This document shows positions 44,357-53,741 of a stretch of DNA of 64,000 nt, piece after piece. A program made the position numbers and the translations under genes. Source of the stretch: Natrialba chahannaoensis JCM 10990 (GTDB lineage: Archaea; Halobacteriota; Halobacteria; Halobacteriales; Natrialbaceae); contig NZ_AOIN01000034.1 in assembly GCF_000337135.1 (NCBI RefSeq), positions 1 to 64,000 of the forward strand, in the 5' to 3' direction. The stretch's first letter is position 1, and each line of letters opens with the position of its first letter. Under the pieces are notes generated by a model, which ran no database searches, was not told the origin of the DNA, and saw nothing but the letters and a program-made list of their open reading frames with translations.

Positions 44357-45687
44357 TGCGCCCACTCGAGTTCGGTCGACTCGCCTGGCGGTCGATCGGG
44401 AGCCACCGGTTACGCTCGGCGCTAACGACGCTGGGAATTATCATCGGTATCGCAGCGGTGATCGCGTTCGTCACACTGGGTGCGAGCCTACAGGCCGGCT
44501 TGCTCGGCGATATCAGCCCGGACGATCAGCGGAACCTCTACGGCTGGGCCGCCGAGCCGGAGACGGAAGGTGGCCCACTCGCCGGCGCACAACCAGTGTT
44601 CACGCAGGACGATCTCGAGCGGGTGGACGAACTCGAGGACGTCGACGCGGCCTACGGTTACATGCCAATTTCGACGCAGGCGTTGGCCTACGACGGTGAG
44701 CTAACGCCACAGAGCGATGCGCTGATCGCCGCGGGACCACCGTACATCAGACCGGAGACGATCGACGAGGGTCGGCAGTTCGAGATGGGCGAACGTGAGG
44801 CAGTGATCAACCCGGCGGTGGCCGGCCAGTTCGAGGAGAACGTCTCCGTCGGCGACGAGTTGACCATCGTCAGGCAGGGCGGCGAGCAGACGTCGGTGAC
44901 TGTCGTCGGGATCACGGACAGTTCTGAAGGACTGAGTCCGTTCGAAGGGTTCGAGCCGTCGCCACGGGTGTACGTGCCGACGGACCCCTACTACACGGAG
45001 GAGGTAGACGGGATCGGTGCCGGGTTTGGTGGTGACGAAGCAGCTGAAGACGAAGCGGACGAGGCGGATCCAGCCGACGGCGATGACGGCGATGCAGCAA
45101 CCGCTGAGGACGCCAGATTCCTCGCAATCGTCGTCGAGGCACCATCTGCCGACGAGGGGGATATCGACCAGGCTCGCGACAGCGCACTGGCCGTACTCGA
45201 GAGCGACGACTCCGATGCGAGTGAGTTGCTCGGCGACGACCTCGAGATCACCATGCAGACGAGCACCGAGTTGCTCCAGCAGCTACAGGACATACTCGAC
45301 CTGCTGCAGAACTTCATCGTTGGCATCGCGGCTATCTCGCTCGTCGTCGGTTCGATCGGCATCGCGAACATCATGCTGGTTAGCGTCACCGAGCGGACCC
45401 GTGAGATCGGGATTATGAAGGCCGTTGGTGCGCAGAACCGGGACGTGTTGGGCCTGTTCCTGACGGAAGCGGTGGTGCTGGGAGTCATCGGTGCCATCCT
45501 CGGCACGGTACTCGGACTCGCCGTTGGGTACGCCGGGGCGTGGTACATCGATATTCCGCTCGTCTATCCCTACGAGTACGTCGCGCTCGCTGTCGCCGTG
45601 GGAATCCTCGTCGGCGTTCTCTCAGGGCTCTATCCCGCCTGGCGGGCGGCCCGAACGGATCCGATCGACGCGCTCCGGTACGAGTGA
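44356..45687 (+). CDS. MacB/FtsX-type ABC transporter permease
   Basis: 443 aa. One N-terminal membrane segment (LTTLGIIIGIAAVIAFVTLG), a large outer domain of about 270 residues and three C-terminal segments, with the FtsX signature SIGIANIMLVSVTERTREIG and IMKAVGAQNRDVL. The outer domain has an acidic linker (residues 225-255, DEADEADPADGDDGD). The start overlaps the ATPase stop. Substrate unknown. Confidence 0.93.
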   Translation: MRPLEFGRLAWRSIGSHRLRSALTTLGIIIGIAAVIAFVTLGASLQAGLLGDISPDDQRNLYGWAAEPETEGGPLAGAQPVFTQDDLERVDELEDVDAAYGYMPISTQALAYDGELTPQSDALIAAGPPYIRPETIDEGRQFEMGEREAVINPAVAGQFEENVSVGDELTIVRQGGEQTSVTVVGITDSSEGLSPFEGFEPSPRVYVPTDPYYTEEVDGIGAGFGGDEAAEDEADEADPADGDDGDAATAEDARFLAIVVEAPSADEGDIDQARDSALAVLESDDSDASELLGDDLEITMQTSTELLQQLQDILDLLQNFIVGIAAISLVVGSIGIANIMLVSVTERTREIGIMKAVGAQNRDVLGLFLTEAVVLGVIGAILGTVLGLAVGYAGAWYIDIPLVYPYEYVALAVAVGILVGVLSGLYPAWRAARTDPIDALRYE

Positions 45688-45735
45688 GGACGATAGACGG
45701 GAAGAGCCAGAATTAGAATTAGAATCAGAACCGAA

Positions 45736-46545
45736 TCAGCCCCGGTTTCGATTGTCGTCAGTTACCTGATCGTCGCCTGCAGCGTTGTCGGCGTCCGTGG
45801 CATCGTCGTCATCCCCATGCCAGCGTGCCGCCTCTCGGTCGGGGCGGTCCCCTGTGTCAGTATCAGCGGGTGGCTCAGTGTCGGTGGCTCGACCGCGTTC
45901 GCGAGTTTCGTCCTGGTCGCGATTCGTATCTGAGCGAGCGCGGTGGTCGGTGGCTGTAGATCCGTAGCGGTCGGGACGAGTAGAACGGTCCGATCGATCA
46001 GACGAAGGTGGCCCGTTGGGAGGCGACCGCGAGCGGTCAGCGCGGTCGGGGTGTGTCGCGGACGAGTCCGTGGGCCCGGTGGCGCGCGAAGCCCGTGGCG
46101 AGCGCACGCGGCGACCGCGTGGCCCCTCACGCCGGGGCGGCTCCGTCCCGAGCGTCTGGTTGGTTCGGTGTCGCACCGACGGGAACTCGCGGGCGAGGTA
46201 CGATCCGAGGACACCGCCGAGTAGCGAGAGGCCAACGGTGTAGAGCAAGACGACCGTCGAAAGCAGTCCGAAGAAGGCAAGCACGACGACAAAGCCCTCG
46301 AACGGGACGGCGGCGACGCCGAAGCCAAATCCCATAAATCCGAGGAAGAAGAGGGCAATGCCGACGACCGGCACGAACATGATCGCACCGGCGAGCGCCC
46401 CGGCGAGGACACCGTCTCTCGTTTCCGGTCCCTCGAGAAAGCCGGCGACTGCGCCCCCGATGATCGTCGAGAAGGGGATAAACGAGAGGACAACGGCGAC
46501 GACGGCACCGATGAGCGCGTTGATAGCAGTTCGGCCACGACTCAT
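45736..46545 (-). CDS. DUF5518-like membrane protein with charged tail
   Basis: 269 aa. Four membrane segments lie in residues 1-125 (INALIGAVVAVVLSFIPFST, GVLAGALAGAIMFVPVVG, and two more), matching DUF5518. Residues 130-269 are a hydrophilic Arg/Ser/Asp-rich tail, probably disordered, which the smaller relative at 5734 lacks. It converges with the ABC permease. Confidence 0.72.
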   Translation of the reverse strand: MSRGRTAINALIGAVVAVVLSFIPFSTIIGGAVAGFLEGPETRDGVLAGALAGAIMFVPVVGIALFFLGFMGFGFGVAAVPFEGFVVVLAFFGLLSTVVLLYTVGLSLLGGVLGSYLAREFPSVRHRTNQTLGTEPPRREGPRGRRVRSPRASRATGPTDSSATHPDRADRSRSPPNGPPSSDRSDRSTRPDRYGSTATDHRARSDTNRDQDETRERGRATDTEPPADTDTGDRPDREAARWHGDDDDATDADNAAGDDQVTDDNRNRG

Positions 46546-46638
46546 ACGCGACCAACGACGAGCAGCGAGAAAAGTGTCCGTGGTCGAAACGACTCGTTTC
46601 GGAGCGCTGTCCAGTTCACTCCTTTCCTAGGCACGGTC

Positions 46639-46722
46639 TATAGTACCCGCTGAAAATCACGAGACACCAGATTGTACGAGGGCTGTGGACCACCGTGGGA
46701 ACCGTTTCAGTCGGTACGGTGG
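46639..46722. repeat. Eroded copy of the 86-bp palindrome
   Basis: The left end reads ctatagtacccgctgaaaat, then cacgagacaccagattgtacga, and the right arm shows ccgtttcagtcggtac, collinear with the element at 9800-9885. Several substitutions break the pairing. Confidence 0.5.
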
Positions 46723-46741
46723 TGGGAATGCCAGTAGCAAC

Positions 46742-47122
46742 TCACCCAGGGTTAGCGACTGTTTTTGAGTGAACCTCTTCAGATCGCTCGTTTTTATGGA
46801 TGATAGTCAGGCGCTCAGGGAACCCAGACATCAATTCGAGCGTGACTTGATAGGGAACATTACGGCCAACATCCGAGACAATTTCAGAATCTACTTTGTT
46901 GATACAGATTATGATCGTTATTTCGCCATCTTCTATGATCATATTTTCCAAGACTACTTGATGCGTTTCGTCCCCCGTTGGGAAGACGCCCTCAACGACG
47001 ATTTCGTTAGAGGGCTCCAGCCAACGTACGTCGGTAGATGTCTCGCCTGAAAGAATACTAGGAGGGGTTGTCAATCCTGAAAGATTGGTGAAGCTCCACG
47101 ATCGCACATGCATAGCCCTCAT
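46742..47122 (-). CDS. Secreted-type beta-rich fragment, probably truncated
   Basis: 126 aa. The segment VRWLEPSNEIVVEGVFPTGDE, then VVLENMIIEDGEITIIICINK and ERLTIIHKNERSEEV resembles the mature portion of small haloarchaeal lipoproteins, but the start lacks a signal peptide or lipobox Cys. Codon use is less GC-biased than in neighbours. Either the N-terminus was lost or it is a cytosolic orphan. No function assigned. Confidence 0.45.
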   Translation of the reverse strand: MRAMHVRSWSFTNLSGLTTPPSILSGETSTDVRWLEPSNEIVVEGVFPTGDETHQVVLENMIIEDGEITIIICINKVDSEIVSDVGRNVPYQVTLELMSGFPERLTIIHKNERSEEVHSKTVANPG

Positions 47123-47251
47123 ATCTGTGTGAAGGAACTTAGATTGTCACTGTCCATACGGAGCCATTTCCGACTGAACGCACCTACTGCTGCGTGCACA
47201 CACGCAGAAAGCAACTACTACTGCCAACCGAGTCCTGTGACTGGGCAGGGA

Positions 47252-47257
47252 CCTTAA
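47252..47257 (+). promoter_or_regulatory. TATA-like box for the binding protein
   Basis: CCTTAA 26-31 nt before the ATG at 47283; leaderless start likely. No thiamine-pyrophosphate riboswitch was recognised upstream. Confidence 0.45.
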
Positions 47258-47282
47258 GCCCGCGCGGCATAATATGCGACTA

Positions 47283-48428
47283 ATGGACCGACGGACGTTC
47301 GTCCGCGGCGTCGGCGGCGGCTCGGTCGCCGCACTCGCCGGCTGTCTGACCCGCAACGGCGAGAACGAAGAACACGCCGCCGAAACGGGGCCGCTGCGAG
47401 TCGCTACCTACACCTCCTTCGCGACCGGCTCAGACTCCGACCCTAATACCGACTCCGATCCCAATCCCGATCAGGCCCCCAGCCCCGCCGGCGACTGGTT
47501 CCGAGAAACCGTCGAAGAAGAGTTCGAGGAGGAAATCGAGTGGACCGTCCCCGAATCCGGCATCGAACACTACATCCAGCGCGCCCGTCTCGACGCCGAC
47601 ATCGACACCGACGTCATCCTCGGCCTCACCGCGAGCGAACTCGCACTCGTCGACTCCGCCCTCGACGCCCACGGCGACACGCGACTGTTCGAATCGCTCG
47701 AGCGCGACCGCTTAGAGCACGCCGACCGAATCCAATCCGACCTCGCCTTCGACGACCCGCGCGACCGCGTACTCCCCGTGGGCACCAGCTACCTCTCGCT
47801 CGTCTACGACGAGACGGTACTCGAGTCCCCACCCGAGACGTTCGAGGACCTTCTCGAGCCGACGTATTCGAACACGTTGCTCGCACAGGATCCGCGCGTG
47901 TCGAATCCGGGGCAGGCGTTTTTCCTGTGGACGGTCGCAGAGTTCGGGTCGGGCTCTGACATGCTCTCTTTCTGGGAGGAACTGCAGACGAACGGCGTTC
48001 GCATCGAGGAGCGCTGGACGGACGCCTACCGAGACGCCTATCTCGAGGGCGAGCGGCCGATGGTGGTCTCCTACTCGACAGATCAGGTGATTGCAGCCGC
48101 GACGGACCGGGAGATGCAACGCCACCAAATCGCGTCACTCGACGACGCAGGATATCAGAGTACGGAGGGCGCTGCAATCTTCGCGGACACGGCGCAGCCA
48201 GACCTCGCCTACGAGTTCGTCGACCTTGTACTATCGCGGACGGCGCAGGGAGAGCTCGCAACGCGAAACGCGCAGTTCCCCGCTGTCAGAGATGAGTACG
48301 TCAACCTCGATGCGACCTTCCTTGAGAACGCGGTGGAGCCAGCCGAGACAGTAAGGCTCACCTACGACGATCTGGAGGGAGAGTTCGCGACCTGGCTCGA
48401 GACTTGGGACGACGAAATCGCAGATTGA
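47283..48428 (+). CDS. Thiamine-type ABC transporter substrate-binding lipoprotein
   Basis: 381 aa. MDRRTFVRGVGGGSVAALAG followed by C-L gives a Tat lipoprotein signal with the lipid-modified Cys near residue 21. After an acidic linker, patterns such as LRVATYTSFA, VILGLTASELALVDSAL, VGTSYLSLVYDETVL, LLAQDPRVSNPGQAFFLWTV and RPMVVSYSTDQV match the ThiB/TbpA family. The permease and ATPase genes do not follow directly, so it either works with a distant transporter or its partners were separated. Confidence 0.88.
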   Translation: MDRRTFVRGVGGGSVAALAGCLTRNGENEEHAAETGPLRVATYTSFATGSDSDPNTDSDPNPDQAPSPAGDWFRETVEEEFEEEIEWTVPESGIEHYIQRARLDADIDTDVILGLTASELALVDSALDAHGDTRLFESLERDRLEHADRIQSDLAFDDPRDRVLPVGTSYLSLVYDETVLESPPETFEDLLEPTYSNTLLAQDPRVSNPGQAFFLWTVAEFGSGSDMLSFWEELQTNGVRIEERWTDAYRDAYLEGERPMVVSYSTDQVIAAATDREMQRHQIASLDDAGYQSTEGAAIFADTAQPDLAYEFVDLVLSRTAQGELATRNAQFPAVRDEYVNLDATFLENAVEPAETVRLTYDDLEGEFATWLETWDDEIAD

Positions 48429-48491
48429 CCCACAGAAGGCAGTGAGAACTCGGTGCAGTTTTAAGACGGCGAGCGTGGTACGTCGCTGCGC

Positions 48492-48860
48492 ATGGCCCTA
48501 CAACGGATACTCAGCGGTGACCCCTCGAAGACGTCGAAGCTCTACCTCGCGATCGGCGTGCTCTCGCTGATCAAAGCGATTGCAGTGCGAGACGACAAGA
48601 ATCGGTTCAGACAGGAGTTGACGGACGCCGGACTCTTCATCGGCGTCGGTCTCGCACTCAGAAAATATAGTCAGCTCAAAGCGGAGAAGCGCTCGGAGAT
48701 CGAGTCGCAGGTACCCGACTGGGCGCTCGACGTTGCCGAGTCTGCAGCGGCGAAGCAGGCAGTCCGAAGCGCGGCAGACCGCGGACTGCGGGGCCGCTCC
48801 CAACCGGAACCGGAGCCAGGTATCCGTGACCGAGCGCGCGGACTGCTCTCGAGTCGGTAA
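48492..48860 (+). CDS. Conserved haloarchaeal small protein
   Basis: 122 aa. SKLYLAIGVLSLIKAIAVRDDKNRFR and DAGLFIGVGLALRKYSQLKAEKR suggest two amphipathic or weakly hydrophobic helices, then a helical charged end with an Arg/Gly/Glu-Pro tail. The codon use is that of a real gene. Function unknown; the family is seen in other haloarchaea as an uncharacterised protein. Confidence 0.65.
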   Translation: MALQRILSGDPSKTSKLYLAIGVLSLIKAIAVRDDKNRFRQELTDAGLFIGVGLALRKYSQLKAEKRSEIESQVPDWALDVAESAAAKQAVRSAADRGLRGRSQPEPEPGIRDRARGLLSSR

Positions 48861-48923
48861 GCAGACGAGGACAATCGAAGACTCGAGAACTTGAGGACTC
48901 AAAGAATCAAAGAAACAAAGGAT

Positions 48924-48959
48924 CGAGGACCGAGGACCGAGGACCGAGGACCGAGGAAC
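48924..48959. repeat. 7-bp tandem repeat
   Basis: CGAGGAC is repeated four times in a row followed by a part unit, between two convergent genes. Low-complexity slippage DNA. Confidence 0.85.
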
Positions 48960-48990
48960 CGAGCCGTCCGACTGGTGACTATCGGCTTCG

Positions 48991-50925
48991 TCAATCGTCG
49001 GAAAGCGCGTCACTCAGCGCATCCGTCCCGCCGACGATCGGAAGCCGAGCAGCGCTCTGTTTCACGTCAAGCGTGAGTTCTTTCACCTCTGGCGGCCGCT
49101 GCGTGAAGTTGTAGTCCGTCGAGAGGACGGCGATACCGATCCGATGATCCGATGCGAAGACGTGGTCGTCAGGCTGGAGGTCGAACGAAAGCCGGTACGG
49201 CGTGCCGGGCTGGATGGCGAACGTCTCCGAGTTCGACTTTCGGTTCTGCGGGTTCATCCACCCCCGGTTGATGATTTCGGTCTCCCCGTCCGGCCCAACG
49301 TCGACCAGCACACCCGTCACGTTCGCCGATTCCGAGTCGAACGAGAGTCGCACGTCGAGTTCGACCGTGCCGCTCAGGTGAACCTCCTCCGCGAGCTGTG
49401 CGGTCGTATACAGCAGTCGGTGTGGCGACTCCTCAGCTGCGATCAGGTCGTCCGCCGGCGTTTCCGGTTCTTCCGGATCGACGACCGTCTCGGTGACCGA
49501 TCGGCCACGCGTGTGTTCGAGTGTGAGTCCACCCATCGTCCGGCCACCCGGCGTGAAGTTGAGTTCGGCCTCGCTCGTCTCTGGAACCGGCCACTCGTCG
49601 TACGTGGTCCAGGAGTCGTCCTCCCGCTGGACCGTCGCTGTCGGCCCGTCCATCACGTCGTTCTCGACGCCAAACAGCCAGCGCGTCCACCACAGGTTCA
49701 ACTCATCGAGCCACTCGTCCGGCCGATGGCTGAGTGGACTCGAGTGCCCGCCCTGGTGGAGCCAAATTTTGCGCGAGACGCCGGCCTCGCGCAGCGCGTC
49801 GTACCACTGGGCGAACTGCTTGGTTTTGACGTTGTCGTCGTTGAGTCCGTGGGTAACGAGGACGGCGGCCTCGACGTTGTCGGCGTCGTGGACGTAGTTG
49901 CGGGCGTCCCAGAACTCGTTGTAGTTGCCAGTCTCGCGACCCTGGTCGACTTCGATCTGCTCGAGGATCGGTTCGGCGACCTCCCGGTCCTTTCTGGTCG
50001 TGACCCAGGCGGCGAGCTGGTAGGCGTCCTCGCCCTGCCAGCCGCCGGGGGCGACGACGTGGCCGTTCGCTCTGAAGTAGTCGTACCAACTCGAGACCGC
50101 GACCTCCGGGACGATAGCTTCGAGGCCGTCGACGCCGGTCGCCGCGACGCCGTTCGGGAGCGTGCCGTTGTACGACGCGCCGATCATGCCGGTTTTTCCG
50201 GTCGTCCACTCGGCCCCAACGGGGTCGTCGCCGGAGCGGGAATCGTAAGCCGTCGCACGGCCGTTCAACCAGTCGACGACGGCTTTGATTCCGTTTACCT
50301 CCCGCTCGTCGCCACAGGTGTTCGCACCGGTGGACTTGTGGGTGCCGGGCGAGGAGGCGTACGCGAAGACGAAACCTCTGGGGACGAAGTACTCCTCGTA
50401 GGTGCTCGGCCCGATCCAGTCGGTTCCACTGCCGCTGAACGCCGTCAGGTCGTCGCTGTCGACCGTCTGCTCGGCCGACGTGTCGCTTCGCGGTCGATTG
50501 TCACGACCCGGCTTGTCGGGTTCGTACAGCGAGACATCGACATCGTAGAGGTCGGCCGTGCTCATATCTAGACCGCCGTAGTATGGGCTTGGCTCCATAA
50601 TCACCGGCAACGCGATGTCGCTGTCCACAGTCGACTCGGGCCTGGCAATCTCGACGTGAATCCGGTCCAGATCGCCGGTGTCGGTCGTGTCGGTCTCGGT
50701 TTCGACCCAGAACTCCTCACGGAGGACGTCGTCCTCGGCGAAGACGGGTTGCGCGCGACCGTCCTCGAAGATGGGACCGTCGGCGTCCGCCGCCGCAGTT
50801 GCGGTGACTGCTCCCGGAACCACCGCCGCACCAATCCCGGCAGCGGCGTACGTTCCGAGTGCCTCACGGCGTGTGAGCACGTTTTCGCTCGGCTCCCCGT
50901 CGCGTGGTATGTCATCTCCAGACAT
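48991..50925 (-). CDS. Tat-exported X-Pro dipeptidyl-peptidase / CocE-type hydrolase (S15)
   Basis: 644 aa. NVLTRREALGTYAAAGIGAA is a twin-arginine signal ending near A-T-A-A-A-D. The hydrolase core has GSGTDWIGPSTYEEYFVPRG, a nucleophile loop GMIGASYNGTLPNGVAA (Ser in G-A-S-Y-N-G), WLHQGGHSSP (His) and the C-terminal jelly-roll (ELDVRLSFDSESANVTGVLV) of family S15. It cuts X-Pro dipeptides or esters outside the cell. A TATA-like cttata lies about 28 nt upstream of the ATG at 50925; a GTG one codon earlier is possible. Confidence 0.9.
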   Translation of the reverse strand: MSGDDIPRDGEPSENVLTRREALGTYAAAGIGAAVVPGAVTATAAADADGPIFEDGRAQPVFAEDDVLREEFWVETETDTTDTGDLDRIHVEIARPESTVDSDIALPVIMEPSPYYGGLDMSTADLYDVDVSLYEPDKPGRDNRPRSDTSAEQTVDSDDLTAFSGSGTDWIGPSTYEEYFVPRGFVFAYASSPGTHKSTGANTCGDEREVNGIKAVVDWLNGRATAYDSRSGDDPVGAEWTTGKTGMIGASYNGTLPNGVAATGVDGLEAIVPEVAVSSWYDYFRANGHVVAPGGWQGEDAYQLAAWVTTRKDREVAEPILEQIEVDQGRETGNYNEFWDARNYVHDADNVEAAVLVTHGLNDDNVKTKQFAQWYDALREAGVSRKIWLHQGGHSSPLSHRPDEWLDELNLWWTRWLFGVENDVMDGPTATVQREDDSWTTYDEWPVPETSEAELNFTPGGRTMGGLTLEHTRGRSVTETVVDPEEPETPADDLIAAEESPHRLLYTTAQLAEEVHLSGTVELDVRLSFDSESANVTGVLVDVGPDGETEIINRGWMNPQNRKSNSETFAIQPGTPYRLSFDLQPDDHVFASDHRIGIAVLSTDYNFTQRPPEVKELTLDVKQSAARLPIVGGTDALSDALSDD

Positions 50926-51206
50926 CACCAGAGATAATCACAGATAGTTATAAGTAATTTTGCGGGAGGTATTGAGTTACTTATACTAACTTGATCGGTT
51001 GCTGCGAAACGGGAAAACGGAACAGTAGATGGTAGCACGGTTTCTTTATTAAGAACCGATCCTGAAACTGAATCGGGCAGTTCGGTAACTACGTGTGCTT
51101 ATTGAACGCTGGACGGTCTATCAGGACTGAGAGATATTCAGAATACCGTGCTGAATACAGAGCGCGAATGCGGCATGGTAGTTTGGACGATCGTCATTCG
51201 TTCGAA
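50926..51206. other. Non-coding spacer with one arm of an inverted repeat
   Basis: No gene supported. The 13-nt CGGTTTCTTTATT at 51038-51050 recurs inverted at 52069-52081 on the other side of the racemase gene. Base composition is lower in GC than the flanks. Confidence 0.4.
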
Positions 51207-51911
51207 TCATTCGGAGAGACACCGCTCGATTGCGCGCTCGGTGTGCAGTGCTGTTGTATCGAACATCGGTACACTCGGGCGGTCGCTTTGCTCAACGAGC
51301 ATTTCAATCTCCGTACAGCCTAATACGAGACCCTCTGCCCCCTTCGCGGTCAACGTATCGATCACTGAAAGATACAGTTCTCTGGAGTCTTCCCGAACAA
51401 GACCGTTCGTCAATTCGTCGAATATGATGGTATCGACTGCCTCGCGCTCCTCGGCGTCCGGGGTGACGACCTCAATGCCGTGGCTCGCGAATCGGTCTCG
51501 GTAAAACGGTGCTTCCATCGTGGTCTTCGTTCCAAGGACACCGACTGTCTGGATGTCTTCGGTCAGTATCGCATCGGCTGCGACATCCACGATGTGAAGG
51601 AACGGTATCGAGAGTGCCTCGGTTAGTTGGGGCGCGACCTTATGCATCGTATTCGTCGCCATGATAAGGAAATCGGCACCACCGCGTTCAAGATCACGGG
51701 CAGCTTCAGTCAGCATTCCTGCAGCAGTGTTCCACTGCTCGTTTCGGATACACCGTTCGATCTCGGCGAAGTTCACACTTCGAATTAGAAGATCACCTGC
51801 AGCGTGGCCACCGTACACTTCATTGACACCCTTATCAATACGGCGGTAGTACTCAATAGTAGATTCGCTGCTCATGCCACCTAAAACCCCAACTGTTTGA
51901 AGCCCGTCCAT
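51207..51911 (-). CDS. Aspartate/glutamate racemase-family protein
   Basis: 234 aa. TVGVLGGMSSESTIEYYRRI, LIMATNTMHKVAPQL, QTVGVLGTKTTMEAPFYRDR and GLVLGCTEIEMLVEQ are family blocks. The second catalytic Cys is present (L-G-C-T-E), but the first position is Thr (A-T-N-T) instead of Cys, as in the E. coli YgeA subgroup. Activity is therefore likely narrower or directional. It is lower in GC than neighbours and lies between 13-bp inverted repeats. Confidence 0.88.
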   Translation of the reverse strand: MDGLQTVGVLGGMSSESTIEYYRRIDKGVNEVYGGHAAGDLLIRSVNFAEIERCIRNEQWNTAAGMLTEAARDLERGGADFLIMATNTMHKVAPQLTEALSIPFLHIVDVAADAILTEDIQTVGVLGTKTTMEAPFYRDRFASHGIEVVTPDAEEREAVDTIIFDELTNGLVREDSRELYLSVIDTLTAKGAEGLVLGCTEIEMLVEQSDRPSVPMFDTTALHTERAIERCLSE

Positions 51912-52119
51912 AGATCTTGTCACTCATACAACTATTAGGTGCTTACGGTCGCACGATGGATTAATTCTCTATATTCAGCAAGCGACTTTTGGCATAGTTC
52001 GGATAGATTGATAGCCGCTTCGGTAACTGCTTGCCCTATACTTACCGCGATTTTCACACCTCATACTGAATAAAGAAACCGAACTACCAACTACTGGAAA
52101 CGCACCGAGACCGAGTCGG

Positions 52120-53472
52120 CTACTGTGAGGACGGGACCGGCTCGAGTTCTGCCGTAAAGTGTCGAATTTCGGGCATCACAGGGTCGCTCGCGAGTTGGAG
52201 TCCGGAGACCGTCTCGCGCTTCTCAAGGACGGCCTCGGCAGTCTCGACGACGTGATCGAAGTGCTCGCGGTGATACATCCGCCGCGGGACGGCGAGCCGA
52301 ACAAGCTCCGGCCGGTCGGTGTCTGGGAACGCGAAGCTGCCGAGTTCGACGCCGCGAACGCCACCCTCACGGTAGAGTTCGCAGGCGAGCACCTGGCCGG
52401 GGAACTCCTCGGGAGCGAGGTGCGGGAAGAGTTCGCCCGCGTCGACGTACACCGCGTGGCCGCTGGTCGGTGTGTAGACCGGTACCCCCACGGCGGCAAG
52501 CTGTGCACCGAACTCGCGGACCTGCTCGATGCGGTCCTCGAGATAGGCGTCCTCGACGGCCTCGCGGAGGCCAACAGCCATCGCGGCGACGTCGCGGCCG
52601 GCCATCCCACCGTAGGTCGGGAACCCCTCATAGAGGATCGCTCGCTGCTTGCACTGTTCGAACAGCGTGTCGTCGTCGGTGGCGACGAAGCCACCGGCGT
52701 TGACCAGTCCGTCCTTCTTGCCACTCATCACGAGCGCATCGGCGTAGCCGAGCTGTTCGCGGGCGATATCGGCGATCGAGGCGTCGGCGAACTCCTCCTC
52801 GCGCTGGCTGACGAAATAGGCGTTCTCGGCGAACCGACAGGCGTCGATGACGAACGTGGCGTCGATTTCGTCGGCGAACTCGCGGACCTGTCGGGTGTTC
52901 TCCACGCTGACTGCCTGGCCCGCTGCCGAGTTGTTCGTGATCGTCTGGACGACGACCGGGATGCGCTCGGGTCCATGCTCTTCGACCACCGCGCGGGCGC
53001 GGTCGAGCGAGAAGTTACCCTTGAACGGCTCGTCGGCGTCCGGATCATGCGCGACATCGATTGGACAGTCGACCGGATCGGCCTCCTGATTCGAGATATG
53101 TGCGCGCGTCGTGTCGAAGTGCGTGTTGTTCGGCACAACATCGCCAGCCGAGAGGAGCGCACCGTAGAGAACGTTCTCTGCGCCACGGCCTTGATGGGTT
53201 GGGACAACGTTGGAAACACCCATCACGTCTGCAACCGCCTCCTCGAGTTCCTCGAAACTGCGAGAGCCGGCATAGGACTCGTCACCGCGGATCAGGGCGG
53301 CCCACTGAGCATCGCTCATCGCGCCGGTGCCACTGTCCGTGAGCAGATCGACGAAGACCTCCTCGGAGGGGAGATTGAAGAGATTGTAGCCGGCGGCCTC
53401 GAGATTTCGCTCGCGTTGTTCTCGAGACGGCAACCGAATTCGCTCGACCATCTTCGACTTGTATGCGACCAT
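52120..53472 (-). CDS. tnaA: Tryptophanase / beta-eliminating lyase
   Basis: 450 aa PLP enzyme splitting tryptophan to indole, pyruvate and ammonia (or tyrosine to phenol in close relatives). The segments are LLTDSGTGAMSDAQWAALIR, NVVPTHQGRGAENVLYGAL, NNTHFDTTRAHISN, TITNNSAAGQAVS, DATFVIDACRFAENAYF and the PLP-lysine loop ALVMSGKKDGLVN. Tyr/Trp choice cannot be settled. The upstream DNA to 53741 has no supported gene. No transporter is linked. Confidence 0.93.
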   Translation of the reverse strand: MVAYKSKMVERIRLPSREQRERNLEAAGYNLFNLPSEEVFVDLLTDSGTGAMSDAQWAALIRGDESYAGSRSFEELEEAVADVMGVSNVVPTHQGRGAENVLYGALLSAGDVVPNNTHFDTTRAHISNQEADPVDCPIDVAHDPDADEPFKGNFSLDRARAVVEEHGPERIPVVVQTITNNSAAGQAVSVENTRQVREFADEIDATFVIDACRFAENAYFVSQREEEFADASIADIAREQLGYADALVMSGKKDGLVNAGGFVATDDDTLFEQCKQRAILYEGFPTYGGMAGRDVAAMAVGLREAVEDAYLEDRIEQVREFGAQLAAVGVPVYTPTSGHAVYVDAGELFPHLAPEEFPGQVLACELYREGGVRGVELGSFAFPDTDRPELVRLAVPRRMYHREHFDHVVETAEAVLEKRETVSGLQLASDPVMPEIRHFTAELEPVPSSQ

Positions 53473-53741
53473 ACGTCGTTCACGGTGCCAAGTGTGTTCA
53501 AATCGATTGACGGGACCTGGATGCCGACGGTGTGAGACGGGTGCCAGCGCACAGGTTCGAACAGTGGTGAACGGCTTCGGAACGCAGGCGCAATCGTGGC
53601 TTTGGACTGCAGTCGCGCCTTCGGCCCACCCTCGAGAGTGGACGTTCAAGTCGGAGTCGAACTCGAGCCAGAGCCCGAATGCGAATGCCAACACCATGCG
53701 AACGCGAACTCGAGTACGTCTCCACTCGACGACCGCCGCAC

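Noticed and set aside
47123-47282. Possible thiamine-pyrophosphate riboswitch upstream of the binding protein
   Set aside because: No THI-element consensus was seen and the TATA box leaves no leader to hold one.
49144-50571. 475-aa open frame antisense to the S15 peptidase gene
   Set aside because: Arg/Val/Asp-rich shadow translation; the opposite strand has a Tat signal and catalytic motifs.
52159-53535. 458-aa open frame antisense to tnaA
   Set aside because: Pure shadow of the tryptophanase gene; no fold-like pattern.
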